This document shows positions 10,505 through 23,726 of a DNA stretch of 64,000 nucleotides, in pieces. Source of the DNA: Inonotus obliquus (lineage: Eukaryota > Basidiomycota > Agaricomycetes > Hymenochaetales > Hymenochaetaceae); contig JAJHTX010000011.1 in assembly GCA_032164295.1 (NCBI GenBank), forward strand, positions 496,001 to 560,000, read 5' to 3'. The notes under the pieces are model-generated. The model was not told the origin of the DNA and ran no database searches. It was given only the letters and a program-made list of their open reading frames with translations. Made by a program: the position numbers and the translations under genes. Position 1 is the stretch's first letter. The number at the start of each line of letters is the position of its first letter.

Positions 10505-11233
10505 CCGCTCGTTTGAGCTAATTTGGAACGGATCTTGACGCAGTCCAGACGCAACCAGTGCGAACTTGTCATCAGGTACCATCTTTTGACTTCTGCACGC
10601 AGGAGCGGGTGAACCACCAATGCCGCTATGCAGGGTGCCGGAAAAGATAAAAATAGCCGAAGCCATGGTAGTAGACAGAGGGGCTGGCGAGGTGTCACGG
10701 GACCCCCGTGTCATAGCACTCGCGCCGAGTATCTCATAGTTGTTATCCCGAAGTTCACAAGAAGTTCATCACACCAACAGGAGTCAAGCAGAGTATAGTC
10801 CGGGAAAAGGCCGTTTTGCGTGGTTTGCTGCGTTATCCATGGGGAAAGTGGTAAACCTTATGACGTGTATTTCGCCTACGCATCAAACTCGGCATAGGTC
10901 AGCGGACGTTGAACGATATGAAGACATGAAGATGAGACTACTTGTACCCGAAATCCGGGCTCAAACTTCTTCCAAGCCGTGGTCAGTACAAGTCCCACAA
11001 AGGTGAATAAGTTATACTCGATCAAAAATCCTATTTTCAAAGACAGTCTCTTAGCCTGTTGGCCTTTAAATTAATACATGGCAAGAAGGGTCAAATACCG
11101 AGAGGTTTTTAGTCTTTTTCGGGTAATTTTTGTGAACCTGCGAAAATTTCGGGACAATGAAAGGAAAAGTCAGATAAGCCGAAGTCAGCATATGGAAGAG
11201 ATGTCATAGGACTATCGCTCATCATAATGTCCT
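10505..11233. other. Intergenic: LPMO upstream region and SRRM1 3' flank
   Basis: No coding region recognised. Contains the LPMO upstream regulatory region on its left and the 3' flank of the SRRM1-like gene on its right. Confidence 0.5.
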
Positions 11234-13014
11234 TCATGGTCCTGGCATGCTAGCCTTTCTGGTTCTGACGACTTTGTTCCTTAAAGCCCTTTCTTTAAGC
11301 TCGCTCTCACGCTTCGCGAGGTCGATCTCAAAATTCTGGATACGATGTTCGCATGAGAGCAGAAGTAATGTTGCCAAAGGAGAGCTTACCCTATTCTTAG
11401 CTGCCTCGGCCTGGCCCCTGATCTTGATATCACCTTGCGGAGGATCGTCTTTATCTACTGCCTTCCGATGTGCGGAGGAATCCTTGGAGCTTACTGGACT
11501 TCGCGAGGGCTGTCCTCGATTGATGCTGCTGCTCCGACTATCATCCCTACGCCGCTGTCTGTCACCATTGCGCGGAGAGACGTCACGCCTCGGAGGCGTC
11601 CTGGAACGCGAACGTGTAACACCTCTCCCGCGGCGTCTAGGTGGACTGCGGGAACGACTCCCGCTGCTCCGACTTGAAGCGCTGCTAGGACGTCGACGTC
11701 GGAGATGCGGTGGTGGCGATCTGTTGAACTCTCGCTGACGAGACCGCGATCGGACAGGTGGCGACAATCGTCTACGTCGTGCAGGTGGACTGCGACTATC
11801 TCGAACATCTCGTCGAGGGGGTGGACTTCGACTGTCTCGCTGTCTAAAACGGGACGATACGCTGCGACTGTTTCTCGCACCGCGCCTCGGAGGTGAGCGT
11901 CGACGCGGAGGGGGAGAATAAGAGGGCGAACGCAGACGGCGTCTACGAGGTGGAGAATATGAGGGAGATCGCGATGGCCGCCTTCTACGAGGTGAATACG
12001 ACCGAGACCTGGAGTCCTTGCGGCGCTCGTCCTTGTAAGGCGGAGTTCGGGAAAGTGATCGGCCACGGGAGGAAGGAGTTCGCGAGCGTCCTGCGCGGCG
12101 GCGGACTGGAGTGACTGAGCGTCTTCTAGCAGGTGAACGGGACCTGGAGCGAGATGGATAACGTTGCCGCTGTTATACATAGAATAAGAAACCGATCTCA
12201 GTTAGAACAACAACGAGCGTACCCCTCCTCCTCGAGCACCCCAACCATTATCTCGAGGTCTGCCTGATCTACCATCGTCAGGTCCGCCACCTCTTCCCCT
12301 GCCACCGCGACCCCTACCTCTGCCTCTTCCACCTCCGCTACGTTCGACCCTCTCCCGCTCACGAATTTCATCAAGCCGTGCTCTGCGGTCTCCTTCATCC
12401 AGAGCGCGGACGTCCTTTTCACGAGCTCGACGCATCTCTTCCTTCTTCTCTTCCACAAATGTCTTTGGAATGCCACCAGGAGAGGCCTGTGCTTCAAGCA
12501 GAAGTTTCCATAATGCTATCATGAACTCTGGTGTCTTAGCAGTAAGGAATCCAGTCAAATTGATTTGCATCTTGCGAGGATCTGGGGTCTAATTATAAGA
12601 GTAATCATGAGTGAAGGAACAAGGGAATATGATACAACATACGGGTTTGCTGGGGTCTTCCAACAGGCCCATAGCATACTCTACGACAACCTCATCCTCA
12701 AAGCCCACTAGTTCGGTGACTTTGTTTGCTATCCACGGACGCATTACTTGCAAGTTAACTTTCCGAATGTCCACCTGAAACGAAGAGACAGACTGATGAG
12801 TCTTCAATCATTCCATGACCAAAAGTCAGTCTACCTTTTCAGAGAACTCAGGCGGAAATTTGAGAGTCCTGAGCAGTTTAAGCTCTTTGTCTGAGAAGCG
12901 ACTATCCTGGTCCGCTGAGGTACCTTTGAAGAAACCTGTTCGACGGACATGAAAACTATATAAGTAATCCGTCTCAAGCCGCAGAAAAAGTCCCTTCTCA
13001 CCAGCGTCCGTCAT
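11234..13014 (-). CDS. SRRM1-like splicing factor (PWI domain plus RS domain)
   Basis: Serine/arginine repetitive matrix protein 1 homologue, a nuclear splicing coactivator that binds RNA through its PWI domain. Exon 1 is short (MTDAG). After an intron the reading continues FFKGTSADQDSRFSDKELKL, then DIRKVNLQVMRPWIANKVTE, which contains the PWI motif, and LVGFEDEVVVEYAMGLLED, PRKMQINLTGFL. A charged EEKKEEMRRAREKD stretch, an RGG-like GRGRGRGGRGRGGG run, and a long RS domain (YPSRSRSRSPARRR...; RSRSRTPPRR) follow. The last exon, NFEIDLAKRESELKERALRN, matches the conserved C-terminal tail of this family. The start follows from the conserved N-terminus. Two plus-strand ORFs here are only antisense reading of the arginine-rich region. 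Confidence 0.9.
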
Positions 13015-13439
13015 TTTGTACCACGGATGAGCAAGTCGACCTATTCTTGCTTATAAACGCGACTCAGTTATCTGTGCATCGCGTAACTACAACGAAAGGA
13101 CTCACCAGATGTAGTCAAGAGTGCAAGTTGACAACTTCCAAACCTCATCATCAAGCGTCAAAGAGCAACTGCACGTGACTAGACTAATCAAAGCCGGCCC
13201 TAAATAATTGTTATCCTTGAATGCCCGCCCACGCCGTGCCCAGCCCAGACTTTCCTTCTGTGTTGAATCGAAAATAGCGCCCAAAGATGAGGTTTTGCAG
13301 GGAAGTATTCCATTCTCACGGGAATAAAAGGACGGTAGCGACTCCTCTACCGACTCGCTACTTTCCTTCCACCCCTCATCCCCGCTGTAATTTCTTGTAT
13401 TTTATGATGTTATGGATCTCGTAACTTGCTCGAGTAACG

Positions 13440-15298
13440 ATGCCTGATACTGTGACGGTCGACGATAGTGCCGAAACTATTGCCTCGCAGATGTGCGTAT
13501 ATACCCGATACTCAGCTCGTCCATTATCTTACCAATAGTTATGTTAGAACTCACAACTACCTCTGGAACCTCGTTGCCATGAGTGAGCTTCTGCCCGGCT
13601 TGCATGCTCCAGTACTGCCCACCCTTGACAACTTGTTCGCTCTTGTAGCCATTCTCTACTATGACTATGCTTTAACGCTGGGCGAAGAAGTCAGATCCTT
13701 CTGGGGAAAGAGACCTACCGCTCCTTCGGTACTCTTCTTTTCAAATAGATACATATCGATCCTTGGAACTGCTCCGCTCCTTTTGCAAGTTTTCGGACAG
13801 TGGTCTGCTGAGGTGCGTCTGCCACGTGTTTTCTTTTCGACAAAGGTTACTTAACGTTCCGGTATCGTCGGCGCTATTAAAGGGGTATGTCCCATTTGCA
13901 CCGATCTGCGTACTACTACTGAGTTAGTGCGAATCAGATGCGATAACTTGCAAAAATATCATCAATTTCTATCGATAGCCGTGCAAATTGTGGTTGGAGG
14001 TATGCCTTTAACGCTCTACCATTCACCAAAAGCATTGACGACGGCTGCAAAAAAGTCATAATGATTCTTCGAACCTACGCTCTCTATGAGCTGAACCGAA
14101 AGCTCCTGATATTCCTGTCCTTCTTCGCTTTCCTTGTGATATGTGTTGGCATAGTAGGTCCTATGTTCTTTCTCACCCTTGGAAGAATTGGCGACATAAC
14201 TTCTTTGCCAAGACATCGGTAGTCGGCGACTTCCCCATTGTCGTGCTGCCCTACGACGTATCATCCTTTTCAGGATGTCACACTCTAATCCCGCTCGAAT
14301 CGTACGTGCCCTTCTTGCTTAGACTTGACCGTGCCAGCTAACTGATGTCGCCACAGTGGAATCAGTAAGCTGCTCCGAACGTTATTATTTCCGGGGTAGC
14401 ATGGAAACTAACCCGTATTATTGAGGACTCGCCGGTGCTTGGGGGAGTCTCTTGCTATTTGACACTTGCATCATCGCTCTCACACTGCGCAAAGCCATGA
14501 TTATCAAGAGATTCCAGAATCGAGAATTATTTCACGTTCTCATCCGCGATGGTACTTCGTAATCTGACTATGCATTGATCAACGACATCTAACACCGCGC
14601 TTTAGGAACAATCTATTATATGTGCGCCCAAGTTGTTTGTCTGAACTGAAACAGTATAAGAATTGCTTCCCACCCGCAGAGTCTTTTCCGTGTTAAACTT
14701 GGCTCAAATTATTCTCTTCGTGGTGCGTAATCCCGCGCTCCTATGAAGCCTCCCGCTCACGCTCAACATTCCAATATATCGCAAAGATCGGAACTGTCAG
14801 TTACCCTCTCAAGCCCAGAAATAGTCTGTACTCATTAAGTCTCTAGCCTCAACTGAGGGGCCTACTCACGACATTTGCTAACGTGTACGGAATACATCTA
14901 CAATTCAGACTTCTTTACTGATACTGAACTGACTTTGTCTCAGCACCTCTTCGACCTTGATATCTCGGCTCATGCTGAACTTGAAGAATCCCCGTCTATT
15001 TGAGCCATCTCGAATCGGGGGAACAACTTATTCTACTCTTGGGGCATTTGTAGCGGCTAGTCACGGGGAAGTCGGATCAGGTTCCGGGGCGGGAACCACG
15101 CACTCTATTGATGCCACGTTGTACTCTCCGGGAATCGGCGGCACAGAGAGCTGGAAAAGTCAAATGTATTCAGACGAACAAGCAATAGGTGAATGTCCCC
15201 TTTTTTTCACCAAGAGTTCTAATACCCAGATGAAGCTAACATCTTTATAAGAGCTTACTTCCCTTGATCGTAGATCTAGTAGGACCCATGTTTCTTAG
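13440..15298 (+). CDS. DUF6533-type membrane protein, copy 1
   Basis: Family of multi-pass membrane proteins expanded in Agaricomycetes; function unknown. The ATG at 13440 opens MPDTVTVDDSAETIASQ. After introns the diagnostic block is ILYYDYALTLGEEVRSFWGK followed by SVLFFSNRYISILGTAPLLL. Later exons give CDNLQKYHQFLSIAVQIVVG, VMILRTYALYELNRKLLIFL and, near the end, TLISRLMLNLKNPRLFEPSR. The last small exon ends at TAG 15296-15298 (ELTSLDRRSS). One mid-gene exon boundary (about 13838-13885) is not firmly placed. First of three tandem copies spaced about 3 kb apart. Confidence 0.75.
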
Positions 15299-16155
15299 AT
15301 GCTGGGTCTGGTAGATATCTTTTAAACATCTGGACACTCCCTTGTATTTTTATTGGTTCTGTGCGTGAGAAAATCTGAACATCATGAAGTATAATCAGGA
15401 AAGCGATGCGCCAATGCCGCACACTTCGAACGCACGCAATTTTCCACCCTAGACCGGTTCCCAGACTCGGAAGGATGTGCGATAGTTTATACCGGTAAGG
15501 TGGTACATACACTTTCACACACACTTAGATTCTCTACTTCTTCCCGCCTCTTCGAACATCATCTGGAAAGATGTGCAGTTCCAAACGCTGATATGTATCC
15601 GTTTCTCCGGTGCGACTGACGTATGGAAGGATTTAATTTTTCAAAGATCCTCGAGTCTTATATGGATCGCCAAGCAACGTAATCGTGGGGGTGCGTTCCT
15701 TGCCTTTGTCGGAAGTATATTTATATTACTCAGGAGTCATTCAAGGTGCGACCGATAACCCAGAGCCCGACAATCGTGTGACAATACTCCAAGAAATCAT
15801 GTTACTTATGTTCCGTATGATATGTTTTCTCAACCTGGTGAGTCTGTTTCTCTACTGATCTGTGCACTTGTTGTTGACACGTATCCGCCTTTTACTGCAG
15901 TAACAAATTGATGTATTTTTAGCCCAACCTCGTCGCGATGGAACAAAGTTCCGTGTTGGACAGGCTTCTCCCCTCGCCAAGATGCACGCTGTAGATTAGT
16001 TATTGCTCCGTGCTTCTCGTTTCCTACGAAGGGAGTGCTCGGCTTGGATGACCGCCAATTCTCTTATAGACACACCTTTCCTTCCACCCCTCACCTCGCT
16101 CCATCGTCTGTGACGCTTATGTAGAGACACAGGCCGTAACTTAGGCAAGAAAATA
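15299..16155. other. Intergenic between DUF6533 copies 1 and 2, with duplicated promoter
   Basis: No gene recognised. The right part (about 15930-16155) resembles the 200 bp upstream of copy 3 (about 19430-19624), sharing a GGAACAAAGTTC-like block and a pyrimidine-rich CTTTCCTTC stretch, so the promoter was duplicated with the gene. Confidence 0.5.
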
Positions 16156-18020
16156 ATGCCCGGTACCATTACGGTCGGCGACAGTGCCAGTAGTATTGCC
16201 TCCCAAATGTGAGTATGTACCGATGAACTCGTCTTATCCGTAGTCGTAATCTGACCGATTTGATAGATTTCTTGACTACTATTCGAACCTGACTGGCATC
16301 AGTGAGCTTCTAGACACCCTCTACTTCTCGCTAATCACAAACACTTTCTTCTCTCACTCTGACAGCTATTCTCTATTACGACTATGCTCTGACCCTAGGC
16401 GACGAGGTCAAGTACTTCTGGGGAAAGGGGCCAACCACACTTTCGGTGCTATTCTTTCTGAATAGATATATATCCATTTTCGGGACCATTCCAGTCCTTC
16501 TTCAGGTCTTCGGCCCGTGGTCTGGACAGGTAAGGCCCTCTCGTCGCTTATTTATAAACTATATATAACGAGTTATTCGGAATCACTAACACTTTCTCAG
16601 AGGTAGGAGTCTACTAAATCCTACTACGAAACAAAGACAACCTACGTGATGGCAAATTTAGATGCGACAGTTTTCAGAAATATCATCAGTTTCTTGCCAT
16701 GATAGTGCAGATCGTCGTTGCAGGTGCATCTTGATTGCTTATTTTCCTCGCCAAAGAGCACTGAGCCTCACTGTGTAGTTGTAATGATTCTCCGGACGTA
16801 TGCTCTATATGAGCTGAACCGAAAGCTCCTGGTGGCCTTAGTGGTACTCGCCCTCATGTCTATTTGTGTTGGTGTGGTAAGTCCTTTTTACGATTTATAG
16901 TACGGGATATTGTTGACGCGAGTCCTGTGAAAGACATCCATCGTTGGCGATCGCCCTACTATTGTGTTCCCATACGACGTCTCATCCCTTTCAGGATGCA
17001 CCACCCTTCTTTCTATGGATGCGTAAGTGACTTTTGTTTATAATGACAACTAGCTAATGTCGGAGCAGTGGAGTCAGTAAGTCCGGTTCGACGCCGATTT
17101 CTCTGGAATCGACCTGAAATGAAAATTTCTTTGTCAAGGGCTCGCGGGTGCCTGGGGAGCCCTTTTACTATTTGACACTATTGTTATCATTTTTACGCTA
17201 CGCAAGGCGTTGGTTTTCAAGAGACTCCAAAGCCAGACATTATTCTATGTCCTCATTCGCGATGGTACGTACCAACTTCTGCAGTTTCAGATAACATATA
17301 ACAGTCTGCCTCAGGAACAATTTATTATGTGTACGTTTCAATTGCCGGATAGTCGATACATGCCACAAATTTTCACTTTCAGTGTCTTCTCTATGATAAA
17401 CCTCGCCCAGATACTCATATTCTTGGTATGTAGTGTCCCATGTGAACTCTACCCACTCGCATCTATTAATACTGAAATCCACTGCGCGTCAAGATGGGTG
17501 CTGTCAGTTTCTTCTCATTACTGGAAAATCGCATGTGGTAACTCCATCTACAGCCTAAACTAAAAGGATTTCTCACGACATTCGCCAACGTGTAAGTAGA
17601 TAAACTTCTCCAGGGTCTATGCATTTCATTTTTTCTTGTACCTAATAATCTCTACTCAGCATCTCCACGACCTTAATCTCCCGGCTAATGCTGAACTTGC
17701 GAAATCCTCGACTCTTCCAGCCAACTCAAATCGGAGGGACGACACAGTCGACTCTTGGAGCGTTTGTGGCCTCACGTCGGAACGAAACGCTGACAGACTC
17801 AAGTGGAGGATTCACATCTATTGATGACACCATTCATACGGTAGGGAGTAGTGCTATCGGGAATGGGAAAAGTCCACTACGCTCGGACCAAGAGCCAGAA
17901 ATAGGTGAGCGAATCATTGGAGAGCGAATTAGACCATATTCATATTAGACAGAGCTAATCATATCTACCGTAGAACTTGTTCCTTTGGATCGGAATGCTC
18001 CCAGAGCATTTGTCCCTTAA
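16156..18020 (+). CDS. DUF6533-type membrane protein, copy 2
   Basis: Tandem paralogue. MPGTITVGDSASSIASQ, intron, FLDYYSNLTGI, intron, ILYYDYALTLGDEVKYFWGK and SVLFFLNRYISIFGTIPVLL (DUF6533 region), then CDSFQKYHQFLAMIVQIVVA, VMILRTYALYELNRKLLVAL, and SRLMLNLRNPRLFQPTQIGG. The last exon, after a GTGAGC intron, reads ELVPLDRNAPRAFVP and stops at 18018-18020. Exon order, phases and the hydrophobic segments match copies 1 and 3; no internal stop was found in the exons read. Predicted seven-TM-like protein with a Ser/Thr-rich C-terminal tail. The exact first base of the exon preceding CDSFQ is uncertain. Confidence 0.78.
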
Positions 18021-19624
18021 GCGCAGGAGCTGGCATCCCATGTTATTCCCAGAACTTTGTAATTGTAGTGAGAACCATTGGAGTATCAGTGTATCACAAA
18101 TCAGCAACTTATGATTATGTAACCGAGTTACGAAGCCTTCAAGTTGTCATGAAACTCATGAAACTCATCCCAACAAGTCGAATCGGTTGATCACGATATG
18201 GTAGTACGGCAAAAAATGTAACTGTACTTTCGTTCTCTGATATATCACCTCCGTTCAAGAAATATTGGAGGCAGATTGATCGTCCGAATCAATCAAATAG
18301 ATTTTGTTCAACTATTTCAGGCCACCTTTCTCTAACCAATAGTGGCAAAGAATGAATATAAAGCGTAAATCCTAGGCATTTCAAATATCTAAAAAGTAAT
18401 TCACTCAAATCTATAGTCCGGTGCCTCTCGTCAATGACTGAATAATGAATATTGTAACCATCAACCTGGCATAACCGTTCAACCTGCAAAACTTTCACGT
18501 TGGAGTGCTACGTGGGTTCTATTGGAGGAAAGCCAATGCTGCGGTTGAGAATTTACTGATCTCATGAGCGACTCAGGTATGCATTAAAATATGCTCACAT
18601 TGCAGTTTTACATTGGTTTCCTGCTGCATGGCCTGTGCGTATGTAAGCGTACTCAAACCCTTTTAGCCAGCTCTGTTTCCGTATAACCCGTATAACTCGA
18701 TAAGAAGCTCTGAAAGGTGACCGAAGAATAAGGGTCTTGCCAGGGGCCAGAAACGTGCACAACAGATAAAGTGACTTTCTCAGTTGGAGATATCAGACTG
18801 GCACTGTTCCGGCAGAAGTTGACCCCCTTTGATCGCACCACTTGGATGCTAGATGCGATAAATATCCGATTGTAAACCCAGAACATCCAGATATCTGATA
18901 GGCCTTGTACTATTTTCTCGTTCTGGGCGTGGGAAAATCAGGCTTCCGCAATTCGCGGGCCCTTCTACCACCGACCATCATCGACCTCGAGGTGGATGGG
19001 CTACATCGGAGATTTGATATGGAAAGGCAGTATAGCTTAACATTCACATACATCTACTAACTCTCTTCTGCCCGACCGTCTTCTTGACTTTGGGAAGGAG
19101 AACGGGTGAACTGAACGGCATCTATTTCTCCTTGGCGAACAATGGTATGGTATGAAGGTCCCGAACAATCTCGAGCCTCATGGACTGTTGAGGTATCGGT
19201 GGACGCCATACTTCCGCCTCTGCTAGGAACTATATCTCTATTATATCAAGATCCATCCTGAATCGAACTTAAACGTAAACTTTTTGCTCTGAGCTATATT
19301 AGCTATGCTTTGGATTAACGATTCTCAGTTTGGTGGGTCTCTTTATTTCACCGCCTCTTTTAACCTGCTTATTGAGCGCTGACGCTTATTTTTCCCTTTC
19401 TGGCAGCGTAACATTGTTTCTAGGTAGCTGCCACATGGCTCATAGAACAAAGTTCGTTGTCCGACGGACTTCCCTTCGCCACATTGCTTAGTTGTTGTTC
19501 CGTCCATCTCGTTTCTGGGAAGTAGCTTGTTATGAAGAAAGGAGGGCTGCGGGCTTGCTAATGAGACGCTGCTTTCCTTCTACCTCCCATCTTCTATGAG
19601 TCTTCTGTAGAAGTACAGGCCATA
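18021..19624. other. Intergenic between DUF6533 copies 2 and 3
   Basis: 1.6 kb with no supported gene. The left half is A/T-rich. The right end is the promoter similar to that of copy 2. Short ORFs here have no recognisable content. Confidence 0.5.
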
Positions 19625-21423
19625 ATGCCTGACACTGTTACGGTCAGCAGCGGCGCTAGTAGTATCGCTATTCAAATGTACGTATACTTCCGTGAGCTCA
19701 TCTCATTCATAGTCTAACGAATATCGCAATAGATTTCTTGACCACTATTCGACCCTGACTGGCATCAGTAAGCTCCTCGTCGCGTTATAAACCTAGATTA
19801 CTGTTAACTGACATCTCTAATTCTGATAGCCATTCTCTATTTCGACTACTTTCTAACTCTGGACGAAGAGGTCAAATACTTCTGGGGGAAGAAACTGAGC
19901 ACACTTTCGGTGTTGTTCTTTCTGAACAGATACGTATCAATCCTAGGGATTATTGTAGCCCTCCTGCAAGTCTTCGGACGATGGTCTATCCAAGTAATGT
20001 CTCTCCGATGTTCATCTGCAGGCACTTTACGCTGAATTATTCGGCATCCTCAACGCTTTCCAAGGGGTAAGTGTGCGATAAGACCTCCTTTGGACAGAAG
20101 ATGCCTTACTTGATAGTAAATTCAGTTGCGATATCCTACAGAAATATCATCAGTTCCTTGCCATAGTTGTGCAAATCATTGTCGCAGGTACGCCTTTAAT
20201 GCTTTTATTTTGCGAAATAAGAGCATTGAGCCCAGCTACGCAGTTGTGATGATTCTTAGAACATACGCTCTATATGAGCTAAACAGAAAACTCCTCATAA
20301 CTTTGATACTACTTGCTATTGTGGCCATTTGCGTTGGAGTGGTAATCCCGATTTGCACTTGGGCGACATGAGGAAACTCTAACATGCATACCGTATAAAG
20401 ACATCCGTTGTGGGCGACTACCCTACTGTTGTGCTCCCAAACAACGTTTCTCCATTTCCTGGGTGCCGTACTCTTATTTCAGCCGAAGCGTACGCATATT
20501 CATATCTCTACTTATGTCAGATAAGTCCCACTAACCAAGTGACGTTACCGCAGTGGGTTCAGTAAGCTAGCTTGACCTTCTTGTTCCCATACCTGAAATA
20601 AGCTTACGATTATTAAGGGCTTGCTGGAGCTTGGGGAGGCCTCTTGCTATTCGACACTGTCGTCATCGTTCTCACGCTATGCAAGGCAATAGTATTCAAG
20701 CGACTTCAAAATCAGACTCTATTCTACGTTCTCATTCACGATGGTGCGCTTCAGGATTCGTGACCCTGATGATATCTAACCTTTTGTTGCAGGGACCATT
20801 TATTATGTGTGCGTTTCACATCACAATAGCCAGCTCGTACTTGAATCGCATGATCATCTACTCTGACAGTGTTTTTTCCGTGATAAATCTTGGCCAGATT
20901 CTCCTCTTCGTGGTACGCCATAGTCGGCCTTTATGAGAGACGAATGACCACATTCAAATCCATAAACCTATACTAATATAGATCGGTGTAGCCTCAATCG
21001 AAGGGCATTTTCACAACATTCGCCAACGTGTAAGTGGATAAAGTCTTCCAGGGTCTTCGTGTTCCATCGTACACCTGACCGACCATGTTTAGCGTTTCGT
21101 CAACTCTAATATCCCGCCTGATGTTGAACTTGAGAAATCCTCGACTCTTTCAGCCATCTCAGATCGGAGGGACGACGCATTCCACTCTTGGAGCGTTTGT
21201 GGCGTCGCGTCGTAACGAGATGCGAACCGGGTCGAGTGCGGGTGATACATCTTTTGGTGACACATTGAATGCAATGGGGAGCAGTGATGTCGAGAGTGGG
21301 AAAAGCCCACTACACTCTGACCAGCACCAAGAGATAGGTGAGCAGGATCTATCGTATTAGACGGTGCTAATGCTCTATACCGTAGAACTCCTCCCATTGG
21401 ATAGTAGTGCTCCCAGAGCCTAA
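19625..21423 (+). CDS. DUF6533-type membrane protein, copy 3
   Basis: Tandem paralogue. MPDTVTVSSGASSIAIQ, intron, IFLDHYSTLTGIT, intron, ILYFDYFLTLDEEVKYFWGK and SVLFFLNRYVSILGIIVALL, then CDILQKYHQFLAIVVQIIVA, VMILRTYALYELNRKLLITL, and STLISRLMLNLRNPRLFQPS. Ends ELLPLDSSAPRA at TAA 21421-21423. Closest to copy 2 by inspection: shared C-terminal motif, LDR/S-x-APRA ending, promoter. Function unknown; possibly a receptor-like or transporter-like membrane protein, but nothing in the sequence decides this. Confidence 0.78.
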
Positions 21424-22056
21424 GCTCGTGAGTGCAGGAGCTGGCGATCAATTTCAGTGTCGTATCTTCAACAACTTTGTAATCATGGTCAGAAATGTGG
21501 AAATAACATATAATGTAACTCACTTTCGTTCTCAGTATTCATAGCTTGAATCGTTAATCAGAACAAATCGCTCAAAACCTTTTACTCGGTGTATTTCAGA
21601 CCACTTTCATCTAACCAAGAAGGGCAAAATATCAAATTGGATCAATATTGATTACTCATTTCAGGGGACGTCTCAGAAATTCAGTCACAGCGTTTGTGCC
21701 AAATGTGTGTTCAATGTTGCTCCTTAAACTTCAGGGCCAAGAGTATTTCACGTGACAATCGATCGACGTGTACTGAAATGGAGAGAACGTGAACGAACAA
21801 TCCGCAGCCCAACAGTAGCTTACACGGTGCTTCACTAACTATTATTCTTGGTCTCTGACTCTCTGTGCCCTTGCTTCTAGCCTATTTTCAGACGGATTTG
21901 ACGCTTGTTTCTCAAATACTAACATAATCTCACGTTATTCGATCAGCTTCAGTAGTACTATCAAGTAAATTGGACCGCGAATACAAGACGGCCGACTACT
22001 AAACGCTCGGGTTGGCGGGCGAGGTCGTCATTTCCCCCAACGCCAACGGTGCCACA
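21424..22056. other. Intergenic, DUF6533 copy 3 to Tlg1-like gene
   Basis: No coding region recognised; holds the 3' flank of copy 3 and the promoter/5' UTR of the SNARE gene. Confidence 0.5.
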
Positions 22057-23142
22057 ATGTCTACTGATACAGATCCTTATCATGAGGTGCAACGTGAAAT
22101 ACAGAGCACGCTTGCCAACGCTGGCACTCTCCTGTCAAGTTTCCGACGAATACAGGGCATGGCTCCTTCGAGGGGACGAGCTGAAGAGAGCGAGGAGCTG
22201 TCGTATGCTAGGAGTGAGCTAAAGGCCACTCTTAGTGCTTTGCAGGCAGACTTGGAGGATCTAGAAGAGAGCGTTAGGTGCGAAGTTGTCGGTAGTTTTC
22301 CCTGCGAGGTTGTGGCACTGACATGACCTTCCGTTTGGGTAGGGTCGTAGAGACAACCGGGTCTAGCTTCTTCGGTCTGGATGATGCCGAAGTGCAAAGA
22401 CGACGAAAATACGTTCGAGATGTACGCAAAGAACTTGATGTGCGTGTTTTGCTCCTATTTCGTGTTCCGGGCAGCCGGGTTGACTTGCAATGCGTTCGTG
22501 CATTCGTCAAGGACTAGAACATGCGCGCTGAGGTGGCGGCCTCAGAAGGATACGCATCATCAGGAGCTCCTCGTTATGCACCTTCTTCACCCTCTTCGCG
22601 ACCGAAGGCGACGTATGTAGACCCGCTCCAACGACCTGATGGTGGCAAGGTAGAGGATGATGAAGACGACCAAACCGCGTGGGGTCGAATGGAGCAGCAG
22701 GTCTACTCAGTTCTTCTAATTGGTAATTCTTTGGGCTCATTGTTTCTTGAACAGATGATCATGCAAGAACAAGACAAGACTATTGACTCGATCACAGGGA
22801 CCGTAGCGACTTTGACAGAGCAGGCAGGGCTAATGGGGAGAGAGATCGGTGAACACATAGAGTGTGTTTTTCTGCCGACCTTGACCTCTCTTTTTTTGCT
22901 GATTTGTAATTTCAGGTTGCTCGACGATCTCGAACAGAACGTTGACAGAACGGAATCAAAGTTGAAGAAATCATTAAGACGAATACAACGTTTTGTACGG
23001 GAAACGGAAGGTACGCACCGGTTCATTATCATCGAAAGTCGTAATAAGTTCAATCAAAACCGCAGAAACGAAGAGTGGATGGTGTATCGCCATACTCATT
23101 GTCATTCTGTGTGTTCTTTTGCTTATGGTTATTCTACTGTAA
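22057..23142 (+). CDS. Syntaxin-6/Tlg1-type Qc-SNARE
   Basis: SNARE for endosome-to-Golgi/TGN fusion. ATG 22057 starts MSTDTDPYHEVQREIQSTL, the syntaxin-6 N-terminal helix. Exons follow: 22057-22277, from 22343 (VVETTGSSFFGLDD, RRRKYVRDVRKELD), then NMRAEVAASEGYA with a Ser/Pro linker, MIMQEQDKTIDSITGTVATL (SNARE heptads), LLDDLEQNVDRTESKLKKSL and, after a last intron, TKSGWCIAILIVILCVLLLM, the C-terminal tail anchor, ending at TAA 23140-23142. The SNARE central residue is read as Asp in the LLDDLEQNVD block rather than Gln; this depends on my alignment. Length of about 255 residues fits the family. An earlier non-ATG extension at 22012 is not needed. Confidence 0.88.
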
Positions 23143-23726
23143 GTCAAACATCGCGGAGATTGTCGATGTCAATATTCGACGCTGTTATATATTTTCATTC
23201 TATACCCCTACATAATGCTATGAATATTAACTTCTGCCATCCATTCACGTATTAGACTACATAGAAATTATCACTGTAATGCTAAATATTAGCCAAATTA
23301 GGAATTGACTTCTCACGCCGATCGACAGATCGACACTGTTTTTAACTTTCCACCACGCACGCGCGATGTACCAATTCGTCACGATGTTTGTTCGTGTTCC
23401 AGCTTCTCTACAGCCTCCTATACGAAAGACACGACTTAGCATGCGTCATTAACCGGTCGAGCCATTCTGCAGACTACAGGCGAAATAGAAAGGCACCATT
23501 GTCCTTGCCAAACTGGATAATTTTGCGAGTTCAAAGTGGAATTGGTGACGAGGACCAGTTTGTCGCCCTTGTTTGTGCTGCTGCTGCCTCGTGAGGTGAC
23601 CACTGACTTTGCGAGTCTGGTGTCCCTATACAGTGTCTAAGCAATGGAAGTTTTCAAGCGGCACTTCAAGGCCTATTTGCACCTTTGTCCTAAGAGTTCC
23701 GAAGAACCGTATGCTTCAAGATCCTT
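23143..23726. other. Intergenic, Tlg1-like gene to CSC1-like gene
   Basis: No supported gene; one 68-codon ORF without recognisable domain. Confidence 0.5.

Noticed and set aside
11247..12114. Plus- and minus-strand alternative frames over the RS domain
   Set aside because: Low-complexity arginine/serine codons keep all frames open; only the SRRM1 frame splices to the conserved PWI and tail.
22012..22056. Upstream extension of the Tlg1-like gene
   Set aside because: Begins at a non-ATG codon; the ATG at 22057 gives the conserved N-terminus directly.
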